Source: Thalassospira sp. HF15
Lineage (GTDB): Bacteria > Pseudomonadota > Alphaproteobacteria > Rhodospirillales > Thalassospiraceae
Length of the DNA: 64,000 bases
Reading direction: 5' to 3'
Assembly (NCBI RefSeq): GCF_011806525.1
Contig: NZ_JAAVKI010000001.1
Location: forward strand, 1-64,000
The position numbers and the translations under genes are program-made. The notes under the pieces are model-generated. The model saw only the letters and a list, made by a program, of their open reading frames with translations. It was not told the DNA's origin and did no database searches. Positions 16,260-23,246 of this stretch are shown here, piece after piece. Every line of letters starts with the position of its first letter. Positions within the stretch are counted from its first letter, which is position 1.

Positions 16260-17825
16260 ATGAAGGAAGCGGATATACGTCAAATGCTTGCTCGTAAGTT
16301 GCATTTAATTGACGCTGACCTTGAATTGACTGCGGAAGAGCACCGGATAGTTCTGCCTGATGGTAGAACAGCTGTGATTGATATACTTGCGAAGGATAAT
16401 GTCGGTCGATTTTATGTTATTGAACTTAAAAAAAGTAAAAATAGCGCACGTTCAGCTGTGCAGCAATTGTTCAAGTATGCCGCATTTCTAAAGAAAAAGT
16501 ATAATTTGCGATCAGACCAAATAACTTGCGTTGCAGTGTCGACAGATTGGTCGGAGCTAATTGATCCATTCTCAGAATTCTCAGAGTGCTCAGATTATCA
16601 ATCAAAGGGAATTAAGATACTCATTAAAGGAAAGGAGATATCTTTTGAGGAGGTTTCGACTAACTTTTCCCCGGGTGGGGGGGAGGTTTTAACTGAGTTT
16701 TACTTTGCGGAGTTTCGTGATGAGAAAAGGTTTTATTATATTCTGGACAAATTTGTTGCTTTCCTTAAAAAAGATGTGCCTTTTTTGAATTCAGTGATAA
16801 TCCCATGCATTTATCTAGGAGATGATAAGAAAATAATAAACGGCTATGGTTTTTCGTGGTCTGTTTTTACGCCTTCTGATGAATATAACGGTTCAATATT
16901 GAGATTTATCGAGATTTATGAAAAAGAGAATCCGTTTTCTGATGATTGTGTTGAAGAATTTGAGCTGTATGATGATGAACATAAAGTTCTTATTGATAAG
17001 TGTTTGATTTTGATATCAACAATTTTTAATTCATCTTTGCGAAATGGTGAAGAGCTGAATGTTTTTAATGTGCATTCATTGAATAATATTTTAGTTACTT
17101 GGAATTATGAAGATATCATTTCAATTGGGCCAATGTTTTCTGGGGGCATTTTTGATAATGACGAGATTACGTCTATGTGTTGCGGCTATGAGGGCCTTCA
17201 CCCCTATAATTTTGTGACAAAAATTTCCCCTAAAAACCCGGATCACTTCTTCTATGTGCGCAATAAAGTTCTTGGTTTCTTGAGAGGCAATTTCATTTGG
17301 AAGGCAGGTGTCTCTAAAATTTTGGAGGATACAGCTCAAGAAAGTGTCATTAGAATTTCAATATTTAATCCATTGAATTTATTTGGACTATTAGGGGATT
17401 TGTGCCGAAGCGGAGAAACTAAAAGAATACCGTTCCTTAATATTGAGGAGGAGTTCGAAGGAAATCGTGTGTGTTATTATGGAAGCATTGTTTGGGACGG
17501 AGTAATCCGGGATATGTCTATAAGTCAGGCAATGGACCGAAGTGCTGGATTGAGTGGCAGTGCTGGGTTGGGAGGAACTAGATTACTGTTCCAGATGGGA
17601 AATATGGATTTTTTAAGTAGGTCTGGAGATAAGTTTTTTGCGGAATTTGGATTGGCTCATTTCATTCTAAAAAAATCTGATGAAGGCGTTTCATTTTTAG
17701 ACACTTCTGTTGAGCCATTTGCCTGGCGCCCTATAAATGGTGAGATTTTGAGTGTGCAGGATTTCATTGATGCTCACCCTAGTCTTATAGATGAAATGGA
17801 AGAATTCGAAAAATATTCCGCTTAG
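16260..17825 (+). CDS. Putative PD-(D/E)XK nuclease-fold protein of unknown function, likely acquired
   Basis: 521 residues. The first 110 residues hold a recognisable PD-(D/E)XK core: AVIDILAKDNVGRFYVIELKK gives D41, E55 and K57 (counted from the ATG at 16260), followed by SAVQQLFKYAAFL with the Q..L..Y helix typical of NucS-like and related nucleases. The remaining 400 residues are rich in Phe, Ile and Asp/Glu and match nothing I recognise; no membrane helix or signal peptide is seen. Base composition is sharply A+T-rich compared with all neighbours, with codons such as TTT, ATA and AAA favoured, so recent transfer is likely. It sits alone between a sugar importer operon and that system's regulator. 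A role in DNA defence is possible but not shown. Confidence 0.7.
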   Translation: MKEADIRQMLARKLHLIDADLELTAEEHRIVLPDGRTAVIDILAKDNVGRFYVIELKKSKNSARSAVQQLFKYAAFLKKKYNLRSDQITCVAVSTDWSELIDPFSEFSECSDYQSKGIKILIKGKEISFEEVSTNFSPGGGEVLTEFYFAEFRDEKRFYYILDKFVAFLKKDVPFLNSVIIPCIYLGDDKKIINGYGFSWSVFTPSDEYNGSILRFIEIYEKENPFSDDCVEEFELYDDEHKVLIDKCLILISTIFNSSLRNGEELNVFNVHSLNNILVTWNYEDIISIGPMFSGGIFDNDEITSMCCGYEGLHPYNFVTKISPKNPDHFFYVRNKVLGFLRGNFIWKAGVSKILEDTAQESVIRISIFNPLNLFGLLGDLCRSGETKRIPFLNIEEEFEGNRVCYYGSIVWDGVIRDMSISQAMDRSAGLSGSAGLGGTRLLFQMGNMDFLSRSGDKFFAEFGLAHFILKKSDEGVSFLDTSVEPFAWRPINGEILSVQDFIDAHPSLIDEMEEFEKYSA

Positions 17826-17860
17826 AAAGACTCGTTCCTGGTAGACTTTGAAAGTAATGA

Positions 17861-18610
17861 TTACAGCCCGATCTGGTCCCAGTCATGTTCGACCGACATG
17901 CCGAGCTGCTTGCGCAACTCGCGCATGGTTCGGCGCAGCAGGCCGTGCATTTTGCTGCGCGCCTCTTCGGGGTCGCGCTGGCTGATGGCGGCATAGACCG
18001 CGTGGTGATCAGGCAGCGACTTGACATGCGCCTTTGGCCCGCCCGATGACAGGCGGAAAGATCCGATCAGGGCGGTTTCGATCAGCATACCAAACGATTT
18101 CATGAAATCGTTGCCCGACGCATCCAGAATACCCTGATGGAACACAAGATCGGTAATATAGACCGCCTCGGTGCCTGGTTCGGCCTTTTCCATCTCGAAA
18201 TAGGCTGTTTCAAGATGCTTGATTTGCTCTGGCGTGGCGCGGACGGCGGCCATGGCGGCCGTGTTGGGTTCAATGATCAGGCGCGTTTCAAGCAGGCTAT
18301 AGAGAAATGCCGGGTCCGGGTCCGGGAAATGCCAGGACAGGACATCAGGATCAAGCAGGTTCCAGCTTGAACGCGGTTTGACACGTGTGCCGGTTTTCGG
18401 GCGACTTTCAATCAGCCCCTTGGCCGACAGGATTTTGATTGCTTCACGAAGGGCCGTGCGTGATACATCAAGGGATTCACTTAGTGCCGCCTCTGTCGGC
18501 AGGACATCGCCCGGCACCAGCTTGCCCGAAACAATGCGTGCGCCAAGATCGTGCGCGACAATGCTGTGCAGACTGCGTTTGGCGTAAGTTCTCGACATGG
18601 TAGACGGCAT
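17861..18610 (-). CDS. FadR-type GntR regulator, likely of the sugar module
   Basis: 249 residues. The N-terminal winged helix reads GARIVSGKLVPGDVLPTEAALSESLDVSRTALREAIKILSAKGLIESRPKTGT; the C-terminal FCD domain carries LFHQGILDASGN-like and LPDHHAVYAAISQRDPEEARSKM motifs. This is the subgroup that controls uptake and breakdown of sugar acids and pentoses. An internal ATG four codons in (18598) is an equal candidate start. A 17-base palindrome 60 bases upstream may be its own operator. It lies between the ytf importer and the SDR/GguC-like genes, its likely targets. Confidence 0.88.
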   Translation of the reverse strand: MPSTMSRTYAKRSLHSIVAHDLGARIVSGKLVPGDVLPTEAALSESLDVSRTALREAIKILSAKGLIESRPKTGTRVKPRSSWNLLDPDVLSWHFPDPDPAFLYSLLETRLIIEPNTAAMAAVRATPEQIKHLETAYFEMEKAEPGTEAVYITDLVFHQGILDASGNDFMKSFGMLIETALIGSFRLSSGGPKAHVKSLPDHHAVYAAISQRDPEEARSKMHGLLRRTMRELRKQLGMSVEHDWDQIGL

Positions 18611-18671
18611 ATATTTCCTCCGACGTGGGCCTGATTAAAAAGCAAATAGGCATAAGGCCCGCTTTGTAATT

Positions 18672-18688
18672 ATTCATATAATATGAAT
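18672..18688. promoter_or_regulatory. 17-base palindrome, probable operator
   Basis: ATTCATA-TAA-TATGAAT has perfect arms and lies 62 bases before the start of the FadR-type regulator, where an autoregulatory site is expected. GntR/FadR proteins bind short palindromes of this length. Confidence 0.55.
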
Positions 18689-18881
18689 TTATTTTTGGGG
18701 CAACTTATCTGGTACCTCCAAACCCTTGTGCTGCATAGCATATAATTATTTCAGGGGTACCGTTTGGGCGCCGTCGGTTATTTGCGTATGTCATCAACTT
18801 ATAAACAAGCTTTCGCATAATCGAAAGGAAAGACTGCATGGTTTGACGCTTGACAGCCCCGGATATCCTGATCATTAATGT

Positions 18882-18896
18882 TATTGTATGAAGAAT
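18882..18896. promoter_or_regulatory. Repeated 15-base element, second copy
   Basis: TATTGTATGAAGAAT is identical to 16066-16080. Read on the other strand it contains TTCATACAATA, close to the arm of the palindrome at 18672, so all may be sites of one regulator. Confidence 0.45.
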
Positions 18897-19145
18897 AAAA
18901 AAACAAGGTTGTCAGGAGGAAGCATCATACCATCGCGCGCGATACCGTGCCGTGACCATTAATCTGGTCTGAAGGGCACTCTCAGGCGTAGCAAGATGTC
19001 GGTATCAGAAATTGTTTTCTGTTGCGCCGCACACATCAAGATGGATGCAATTTCTGGTGGTCTTGGCCTAAAATCGTGTTTGGCGTCCGGGGAATCCGGT
19101 GCCTGATACCTGAAGATAAAACACATGACGGGAGATGAAACGATC

Positions 19146-19919
19146 ATGTCTGATCGCATGCCGACACACTACACAAGCCTTGAAGATAAATCGGTATTCA
19201 TCACCGGTGGCGCATCGGGCATTGGCGAGGCGCTTGTAACCGCCTTTGTTGCGCAGGGTGCGAAAGTTGCCTTTGTCGATATTATGGAAGATGCCGGGAA
19301 CGCGCTTGTCGAGAAACTTTCAAAAGACGCGCGCAATAAGCCGGTCTTTATCAAATGTGACCTGACCGACATCCCGGCCTTGCAGGCCGCCGTTGCCAAG
19401 GCCGCCGAGATCAATGGTCCTGTCACTGGCCTGATGAACAATGCTGCCAATGATACCCGTCATAAATGGCAGGATGTGACGCCGGAATACTGGGATGAAC
19501 GTCAGGCGATCAATATTCGCCCGTCCTTCTTTGCCATTCAGGCCGTGGCCCCGATGATGCAAAAGGCCGGTGGCGGCGCGATTGTCAATTTCGGGTCGGT
19601 CAGCTGGATGATGGGGCAGGGCGGCATGCCGGGCTACACGACGGCAAAGGCTGCAACCCATGGTCTGACGCGCGGTATGGCGCGCGATCTTGGCAAGGAT
19701 CACATCCGGGTCAATACGCTTGTGCCTGGCTGGGTCATGACGCAGCGCCAGCTTGACCTTTGGGTCGATGAAGCGGCCGAGCGCGAAATTGACGAACGCC
19801 AGTGCCTTAAAAACAAGGTGATGCCGGATGACATCGCGCGCATGGCGCTGTTTTTGATTTCCGATGAAGCCCGCATGGTCACCGCCCAGAACTTTATCGT
19901 TGATGGCGGCTGGGTCTGA
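19146..19919 (+). CDS. Short-chain dehydrogenase/reductase, probable sugar dehydrogenase
   Basis: 257 residues of the classical SDR fold: cofactor motif TGGASGIGEAL near residue 20, NNAANDTRH (in place of NNAG), catalytic Ser in NFGSVSWMMG, Tyr and Lys in PGYTTAKAATHG, and VNTLVPGWVMTQRQ. Asp in FVDIMED at the end of the second strand suggests NAD over NADP. The ATG at 19146 has GGGAG upstream and is preferred to the ATG at 19125, which lacks one. It is followed 57 bases later by a GguC/AraD1-like gene, and both probably act in oxidative breakdown of the sugar imported by the ytf system. The substrate is inferred from context. Confidence 0.85.
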   Translation: MSDRMPTHYTSLEDKSVFITGGASGIGEALVTAFVAQGAKVAFVDIMEDAGNALVEKLSKDARNKPVFIKCDLTDIPALQAAVAKAAEINGPVTGLMNNAANDTRHKWQDVTPEYWDERQAINIRPSFFAIQAVAPMMQKAGGGAIVNFGSVSWMMGQGGMPGYTTAKAATHGLTRGMARDLGKDHIRVNTLVPGWVMTQRQLDLWVDEAAEREIDERQCLKNKVMPDDIARMALFLISDEARMVTAQNFIVDGGWV

Positions 19920-19976
19920 TCCGGACCGACGACAAACAACCCCAACAGATAATCAAGATCTTTCAGGACAGAATTT

Positions 19977-20966
19977 ATGAGACTGGTTCAATTCAAGGAC
20001 ACCGCCGGCGCACAGCATGTTGCCGTGGTCGAAGACGAAAATACCCTGATCCCGCTCAAGGGCGTTTCCACAACCCGTGAACTTGCGACCATTGCGCTTG
20101 CCAAGGGCATGACGATGATCGAAAAGGCGAAGCGCCGCATGGGTGACGCCAGGGTCGACTATAACGAGGTTATCTGTGAAGGGCGCCTGTTACCGCCGGT
20201 CACCCATGTTGATCCGGCCCATTTCCTTGTGACCGGGACTGGCTTGACCCATCTGGGGTCCGCATCGGCACGTGCGAACATGCACAAGGCGGATAACAAG
20301 GACGCCAACGAGACAGACTCTATGAAGATGTTCCGCATGGGCGTCGAGGGCGGCAAGCCCAAGGCAGGCGAGCATGGCGTGCAGCCGGAATGGTTTTACA
20401 AGGGCGATGGCTCCATCGTAGCCAATCCGGGCGCAGATATCCCAAGCCCGTCCTTTGCCCTTGATGGCAGCGAAGAACCGGAAATTGCTGCGATCTACAT
20501 CATTGATCATGACGGCACCCCGGTACGCATCGGCTTTGCGATTGGCAACGAATTCTCCGATCACGTCATGGAACGCCAGAACTACCTGTATCTGGCGCAT
20601 TCAAAGCTGCGCCATTGCTCGATGGGGCCGGAATTGTTGCTGGGTGATCTGCCAAGCCATGTCGAGGGCACTTCGCGCCTTTATCGCGATGGCAAGGTGA
20701 TCTGGGAAAAGCAGTTCGTCAGCGGCGAAGACAATATGTCGCATTCAATCGCCAACCTTGAATATCACCACTTCAAATACGACCTGTTCCGCCGCCCGGG
20801 CGATGTGCACGCGCATTTCTTCGGGACCGCGACGCTTTCGTTTGCCGATGGCATCACCACGCAGGATGGCGACGAATTTGAAATTGAATCTGCCTTGTTT
20901 GGTCGTCCGATCCGCAACCGCCTGATGCAACAGGCGGAACGCCCGGTGACCATCAAGGCGATCTGA
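19977..20966 (+). CDS. FAH-fold protein of the GguC/AraD1 type
   Basis: 329 residues. The C-terminal half is a fumarylacetoacetate-hydrolase fold with metal-binding acidic residues in GSEEPEIAAIYIID and FAIGNEFSDHVMERQNYLYLAHSKLRHCSMGPELLLG. The whole length fits GguC, first noted beside the ChvE/GguAB sugar importer of Agrobacterium, and AraD1-type enzymes that act late in non-phosphorylating pentose or hexose acid breakdown. It forms a likely operon with the SDR gene. Exact reaction (hydratase, hydrolase or aldolase on a 2-keto-3-deoxy acid) cannot be fixed. AGGA lies nine bases before the ATG; a strong terminator follows. Confidence 0.85.
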   Translation: MRLVQFKDTAGAQHVAVVEDENTLIPLKGVSTTRELATIALAKGMTMIEKAKRRMGDARVDYNEVICEGRLLPPVTHVDPAHFLVTGTGLTHLGSASARANMHKADNKDANETDSMKMFRMGVEGGKPKAGEHGVQPEWFYKGDGSIVANPGADIPSPSFALDGSEEPEIAAIYIIDHDGTPVRIGFAIGNEFSDHVMERQNYLYLAHSKLRHCSMGPELLLGDLPSHVEGTSRLYRDGKVIWEKQFVSGEDNMSHSIANLEYHHFKYDLFRRPGDVHAHFFGTATLSFADGITTQDGDEFEIESALFGRPIRNRLMQQAERPVTIKAI

Positions 20967-21024
20967 GGTCTCTCTGAGACTCCCAGGGGCTAACGCCCTG
21001 ACTACCTCCAAACGACACGACTGC

Positions 21025-21054
21025 AACCGGCCCTTATATGGGCCGGTTTTTTTT
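21025..21054 (+). terminator. Terminator of the SDR-GguC operon
   Basis: AACCGGCCC / GGGCCGGTT with a TTATAT loop, followed by a run of Ts. A weaker hairpin (CAGGG..CCCTG) precedes it at 20984-21000. Confidence 0.92.
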
Positions 21055-21064
21055 ATGTGTGGGC

Positions 21065-21096
21065 AAAAAAGAAGGACAGCAGGGAGACCTGCTGTC
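21065..21096 (-). terminator. Terminator of the XRE-cupin gene
   Basis: GACAGCAGG-GAGA-CCTGCTGTC is a perfect stem (21075-21096). Read on the minus strand it is followed by CTTCTTTTTTG, so it ends transcription of the gene that stops at 21140. Confidence 0.85.
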
Positions 21097-21139
21097 TTTC
21101 AGGTGTTACGCGGGATTATCCGGGGATTATGCCGGGTGC

Positions 21140-21778
21140 CTATGGCATGCTGCGCACAACGGCGACGAGGTATCGGCAATTCTCACTGCTTTGATTTTGG
21201 AAAATGCAATCCTGCGGCGGGCCGAGTTCGAGGCAATCCCCCTGATCAAGCTTGTGCACCCGGTTGCCTTCGTGAAACAGCAAGCTGCCGTCAAGAACCC
21301 AGATCGCCTGTTGGATGAAGGTGAAGGCCGAGGCGGGCATGGTGACCTGTTGACCTGCGGGCAAATTGACCTCGACAAGCTCCAGCGGGATTTTCTGCCC
21401 TGAGAGGACCTGGCGACGGTCATAACCGGTCTCGGGATCGGACCATAAAGGCTGCGTCGCGTGGCTCCGTACACCATGGTGGATGGATGGCGTGCGTGAC
21501 AGCAGTGCCGACACCGTCAGCGACAAGGCCCCGGAAAGCCGGCCAAGGACTGTTGCCGTCGGACTGGCCTCGCCGCGTTCGATCTTGCTGATCATGGCCT
21601 TGGAGACGCCGGATTTTTCGGCAAACTGGCCCAATGACCAGCCGCGCATTTCACGTTCGCGGCGAAGGCGTGCCGATAGCCATGCCGTTGTGTTGTCTTC
21701 TATATCGATCAAAAATCCATCTGTATTCGTTAAAATAGACTTTTTCTGTCTACTATAATGGATTAACGTTGGCAACAT
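21140..21778 (-). CDS. XRE family regulator with C-terminal cupin
   Basis: 212 residues from the ATG at 21778. The helix-turn-helix is LSARLRREREMRGWSLGQFAEKSGVSKAMISKIERGEASPTATVLGRLSGAL; a single cupin barrel follows (VNLPAGQQVTMPASAFTFIQQAIWVLDGSLLFHEG, LDQGDCLELG). This layout is common in regulators of small-molecule metabolism. The first 22 residues look unlike the family and overlap the promoter of the divergent acetyltransferase, so the true start may be the in-frame TTG in FLIDIED, about 65 bases downstream, which has GGA before it. The divergent acetyltransferase gene is the likely target. Confidence 0.85.
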   Translation of the reverse strand: MLPTLIHYSRQKKSILTNTDGFLIDIEDNTTAWLSARLRREREMRGWSLGQFAEKSGVSKAMISKIERGEASPTATVLGRLSGALSLTVSALLSRTPSIHHGVRSHATQPLWSDPETGYDRRQVLSGQKIPLELVEVNLPAGQQVTMPASAFTFIQQAIWVLDGSLLFHEGNRVHKLDQGDCLELGPPQDCIFQNQSSENCRYLVAVVRSMP

Positions 21779-21806
21779 GTGATGTTAGCGCGAAGGGGAG
21801 GCGAGT

Positions 21807-22316
21807 ATGCATTTGCGGGGTGCGACCAAGGATGATGTTCCGGAAATCCTTGAAATCTATAACCAGGTGCTGCGCGACAGTACGGCGATCTATGATGATA
21901 CGCCCTCGACCCTGGATGAGCGTCATGCTTGGTTTGAGGAACGTCAGGAAAAGGGTTTTCCGGTGTTTGTGGTTGAACATGATGGACGGGTTTTGGGATT
22001 TGGTTCCTATGGTCCATGGCGGACGCGGTGGGGGTATCGTTTCACGGTCGAACATTCGGTGCATGTCCATATCGACCATCGCGGCAAAGGTGTCGGCGGG
22101 GTGTTGGTGCGCGCGCTGATTGCCCACGCCAAGCAGGCGGGCAAGCACGTCATGATGGGGGGGATCGATGCCGAAAATGTCAATTCGATCCGGTTTCATG
22201 AACGGTTTGGCTTTGTCGAGGTCGGTCGGGCACGGCAGGTCGCGCGCAAGTTCGATCGCTGGCTGGATCTTGTGACGATGCAGTTGTTTTTGGAGGATGC
22301 ATCGGTCTCGACATAA
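21807..22316 (+). CDS. GNAT acetyltransferase of the phosphinothricin acetyltransferase (PAT) type
   Basis: 169 residues. Motifs of the PAT/Bar-like GNAT subgroup: IYNQVLRDSTAIYDDTPSTLDERHAWF near the N-terminus, FTVEHSVHVHIDHRGKGVGGVLVRALI (acetyl-CoA binding, RGKGVG) and GGIDAENVNSIRFHERFGF. Such enzymes acetylate the amino group of phosphinothricin-like compounds, methionine sulfoximine or related amino acids. A TATAAT box at 21754-21759 with TAGAC/GTCTA arms around it probably forms its promoter and a regulator site. It is divergent from the XRE-cupin gene. Natural substrate unknown. Confidence 0.87.
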   Translation: MHLRGATKDDVPEILEIYNQVLRDSTAIYDDTPSTLDERHAWFEERQEKGFPVFVVEHDGRVLGFGSYGPWRTRWGYRFTVEHSVHVHIDHRGKGVGGVLVRALIAHAKQAGKHVMMGGIDAENVNSIRFHERFGFVEVGRARQVARKFDRWLDLVTMQLFLEDASVST

Positions 22317-22351
22317 GGGCCGATCAGGAACGTAAATGGTGGTCGTTGCGG

Positions 22352-23110
22352 TCAGGGTTTTTGAAACAATACATCCTGTGCGCTTTGCGCGGCTGAGTTC
22401 AGGTGGCTTAAGGTAGCGTTGCCTGCTTCAAGCAGGGCGGGCGATGCGCCAAACACCGAAAAGGCAGAGATCATGTTGCCGTGCTTGGTCAGGATCGGGA
22501 CAGCAATGGCGTAGATATCGTGTTCACGTTCACCATTGTTGGTGGCAAAGCCTTGTTTGCGAATGGTAGCGAGCTCAGCTTTGAGTGCGTTGATGTCGGT
22601 GACGGTGTGATCAGTCATGCGCGTCATTTCGGCGTTTTTGAAATAGCGATCCTGATCATCAGCAGTCATATACGCCAGCCAGAGTTTGCCGTGCGCGGTA
22701 CAAAAGGCATCAAGGCGCGATCCAATCCGGATATCAACATAAAGCGGCCGGTCGGGCAGGGCCTTGGCGATGCAAACCGCCATGTCGCGGTCAAAGGTGG
22801 TGGCCATGCAGGCCTCTCCGGTATCACGGGCCAGTTGATCAAGGATCGGCTGCAGGAGGATTGGCAGGTTGCCATCGTGCAAAACGCGTTCGCCCAGATC
22901 CGCAAACATACATCCCAACCTGAAAACCCCGCGTGATGTGACGCGCAATGCCCCGGCATGTACCAGCGTATGCAGGAACCGATGGGCGGTGATCATGTTG
23001 ATGCCCAGCGCATCGGCGGTTTCCTTGGCCGTCAGTTCGCTTTGCCCGGCCGCAAACAGATCAAGAATTTTAAAGGCCTTCAGGACAGAGCCATTTAGTT
23101 GACTGGTCAT
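22352..23110 (-). CDS. IclR family transcriptional regulator
   Basis: 252 residues from the ATG at 23110 (MTSQLNGS). The winged helix reads VLKAFKILDLFAAGQSELTAKETADALGINMITAHRFLHTLVHAGAL; the effector domain has PILDQLARDTGEACMATTFDRDMAVCIAKAL, AFCTAHGKLWLAYM and the late IRKQGFATNNGEREHDIYAIAVPI. An upstream in-frame ATG at 23146 would add 12 unrelated residues and overlap the divergent promoter. It is divergent from the ThDP enzyme gene, its likely target. Confidence 0.88.
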   Translation of the reverse strand: MTSQLNGSVLKAFKILDLFAAGQSELTAKETADALGINMITAHRFLHTLVHAGALRVTSRGVFRLGCMFADLGERVLHDGNLPILLQPILDQLARDTGEACMATTFDRDMAVCIAKALPDRPLYVDIRIGSRLDAFCTAHGKLWLAYMTADDQDRYFKNAEMTRMTDHTVTDINALKAELATIRKQGFATNNGEREHDIYAIAVPILTKHGNMISAFSVFGASPALLEAGNATLSHLNSAAQSAQDVLFQKP

Positions 23111-23198
23111 CGGATCGGTTTTTCCCGCGCAAAAAGTTGGTGCCATGCCGTCAAACCTTGACGGCCACCGGATTTCAAGAATAAACTATATTATAAAT

Positions 23199-23221
23199 AA
23201 TATTTCAAATATAGAAATATT
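23199..23221. promoter_or_regulatory. Inverted repeat between the IclR and ThDP genes
   Basis: AATATTTC-AAATATA-GAAATATT has perfect eight-base arms and a seven-base gap, and lies 26 bases before the ThDP enzyme start. It is the best operator candidate for the IclR protein. The surrounding 50 bases are strikingly A+T-rich. Confidence 0.6.
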
Positions 23222-23246
23222 GATCAAAGAATGCAAGAGGCGTCTG

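Larger units (their letters stand above)
18611..19145. promoter_or_regulatory. Divergent control region of the FadR-type regulator and the SDR gene
   Basis: A 535-base region without a convincing gene. It holds ATTCATATAATATGAAT (18672-18688), the repeated TATTGTATGAAGAAT (18882-18896), and two GGTACC sites (18711, 18756) flanked by CCAAAC and GTTTGG in opposite orientation. CAGGAGGAAGC near 18915 resembles a ribosome binding site, but no reading frame of useful length follows it. The 220 bases before the SDR start could be a long leader. Confidence 0.5.

Noticed and set aside
18711-18768. Paired GGTACC sites with CCAAAC/GTTTGG flanks
   Set aside because: The arms do not form one continuous dyad; six-base palindromes such as GGTACC occur by chance, so no operator is claimed.
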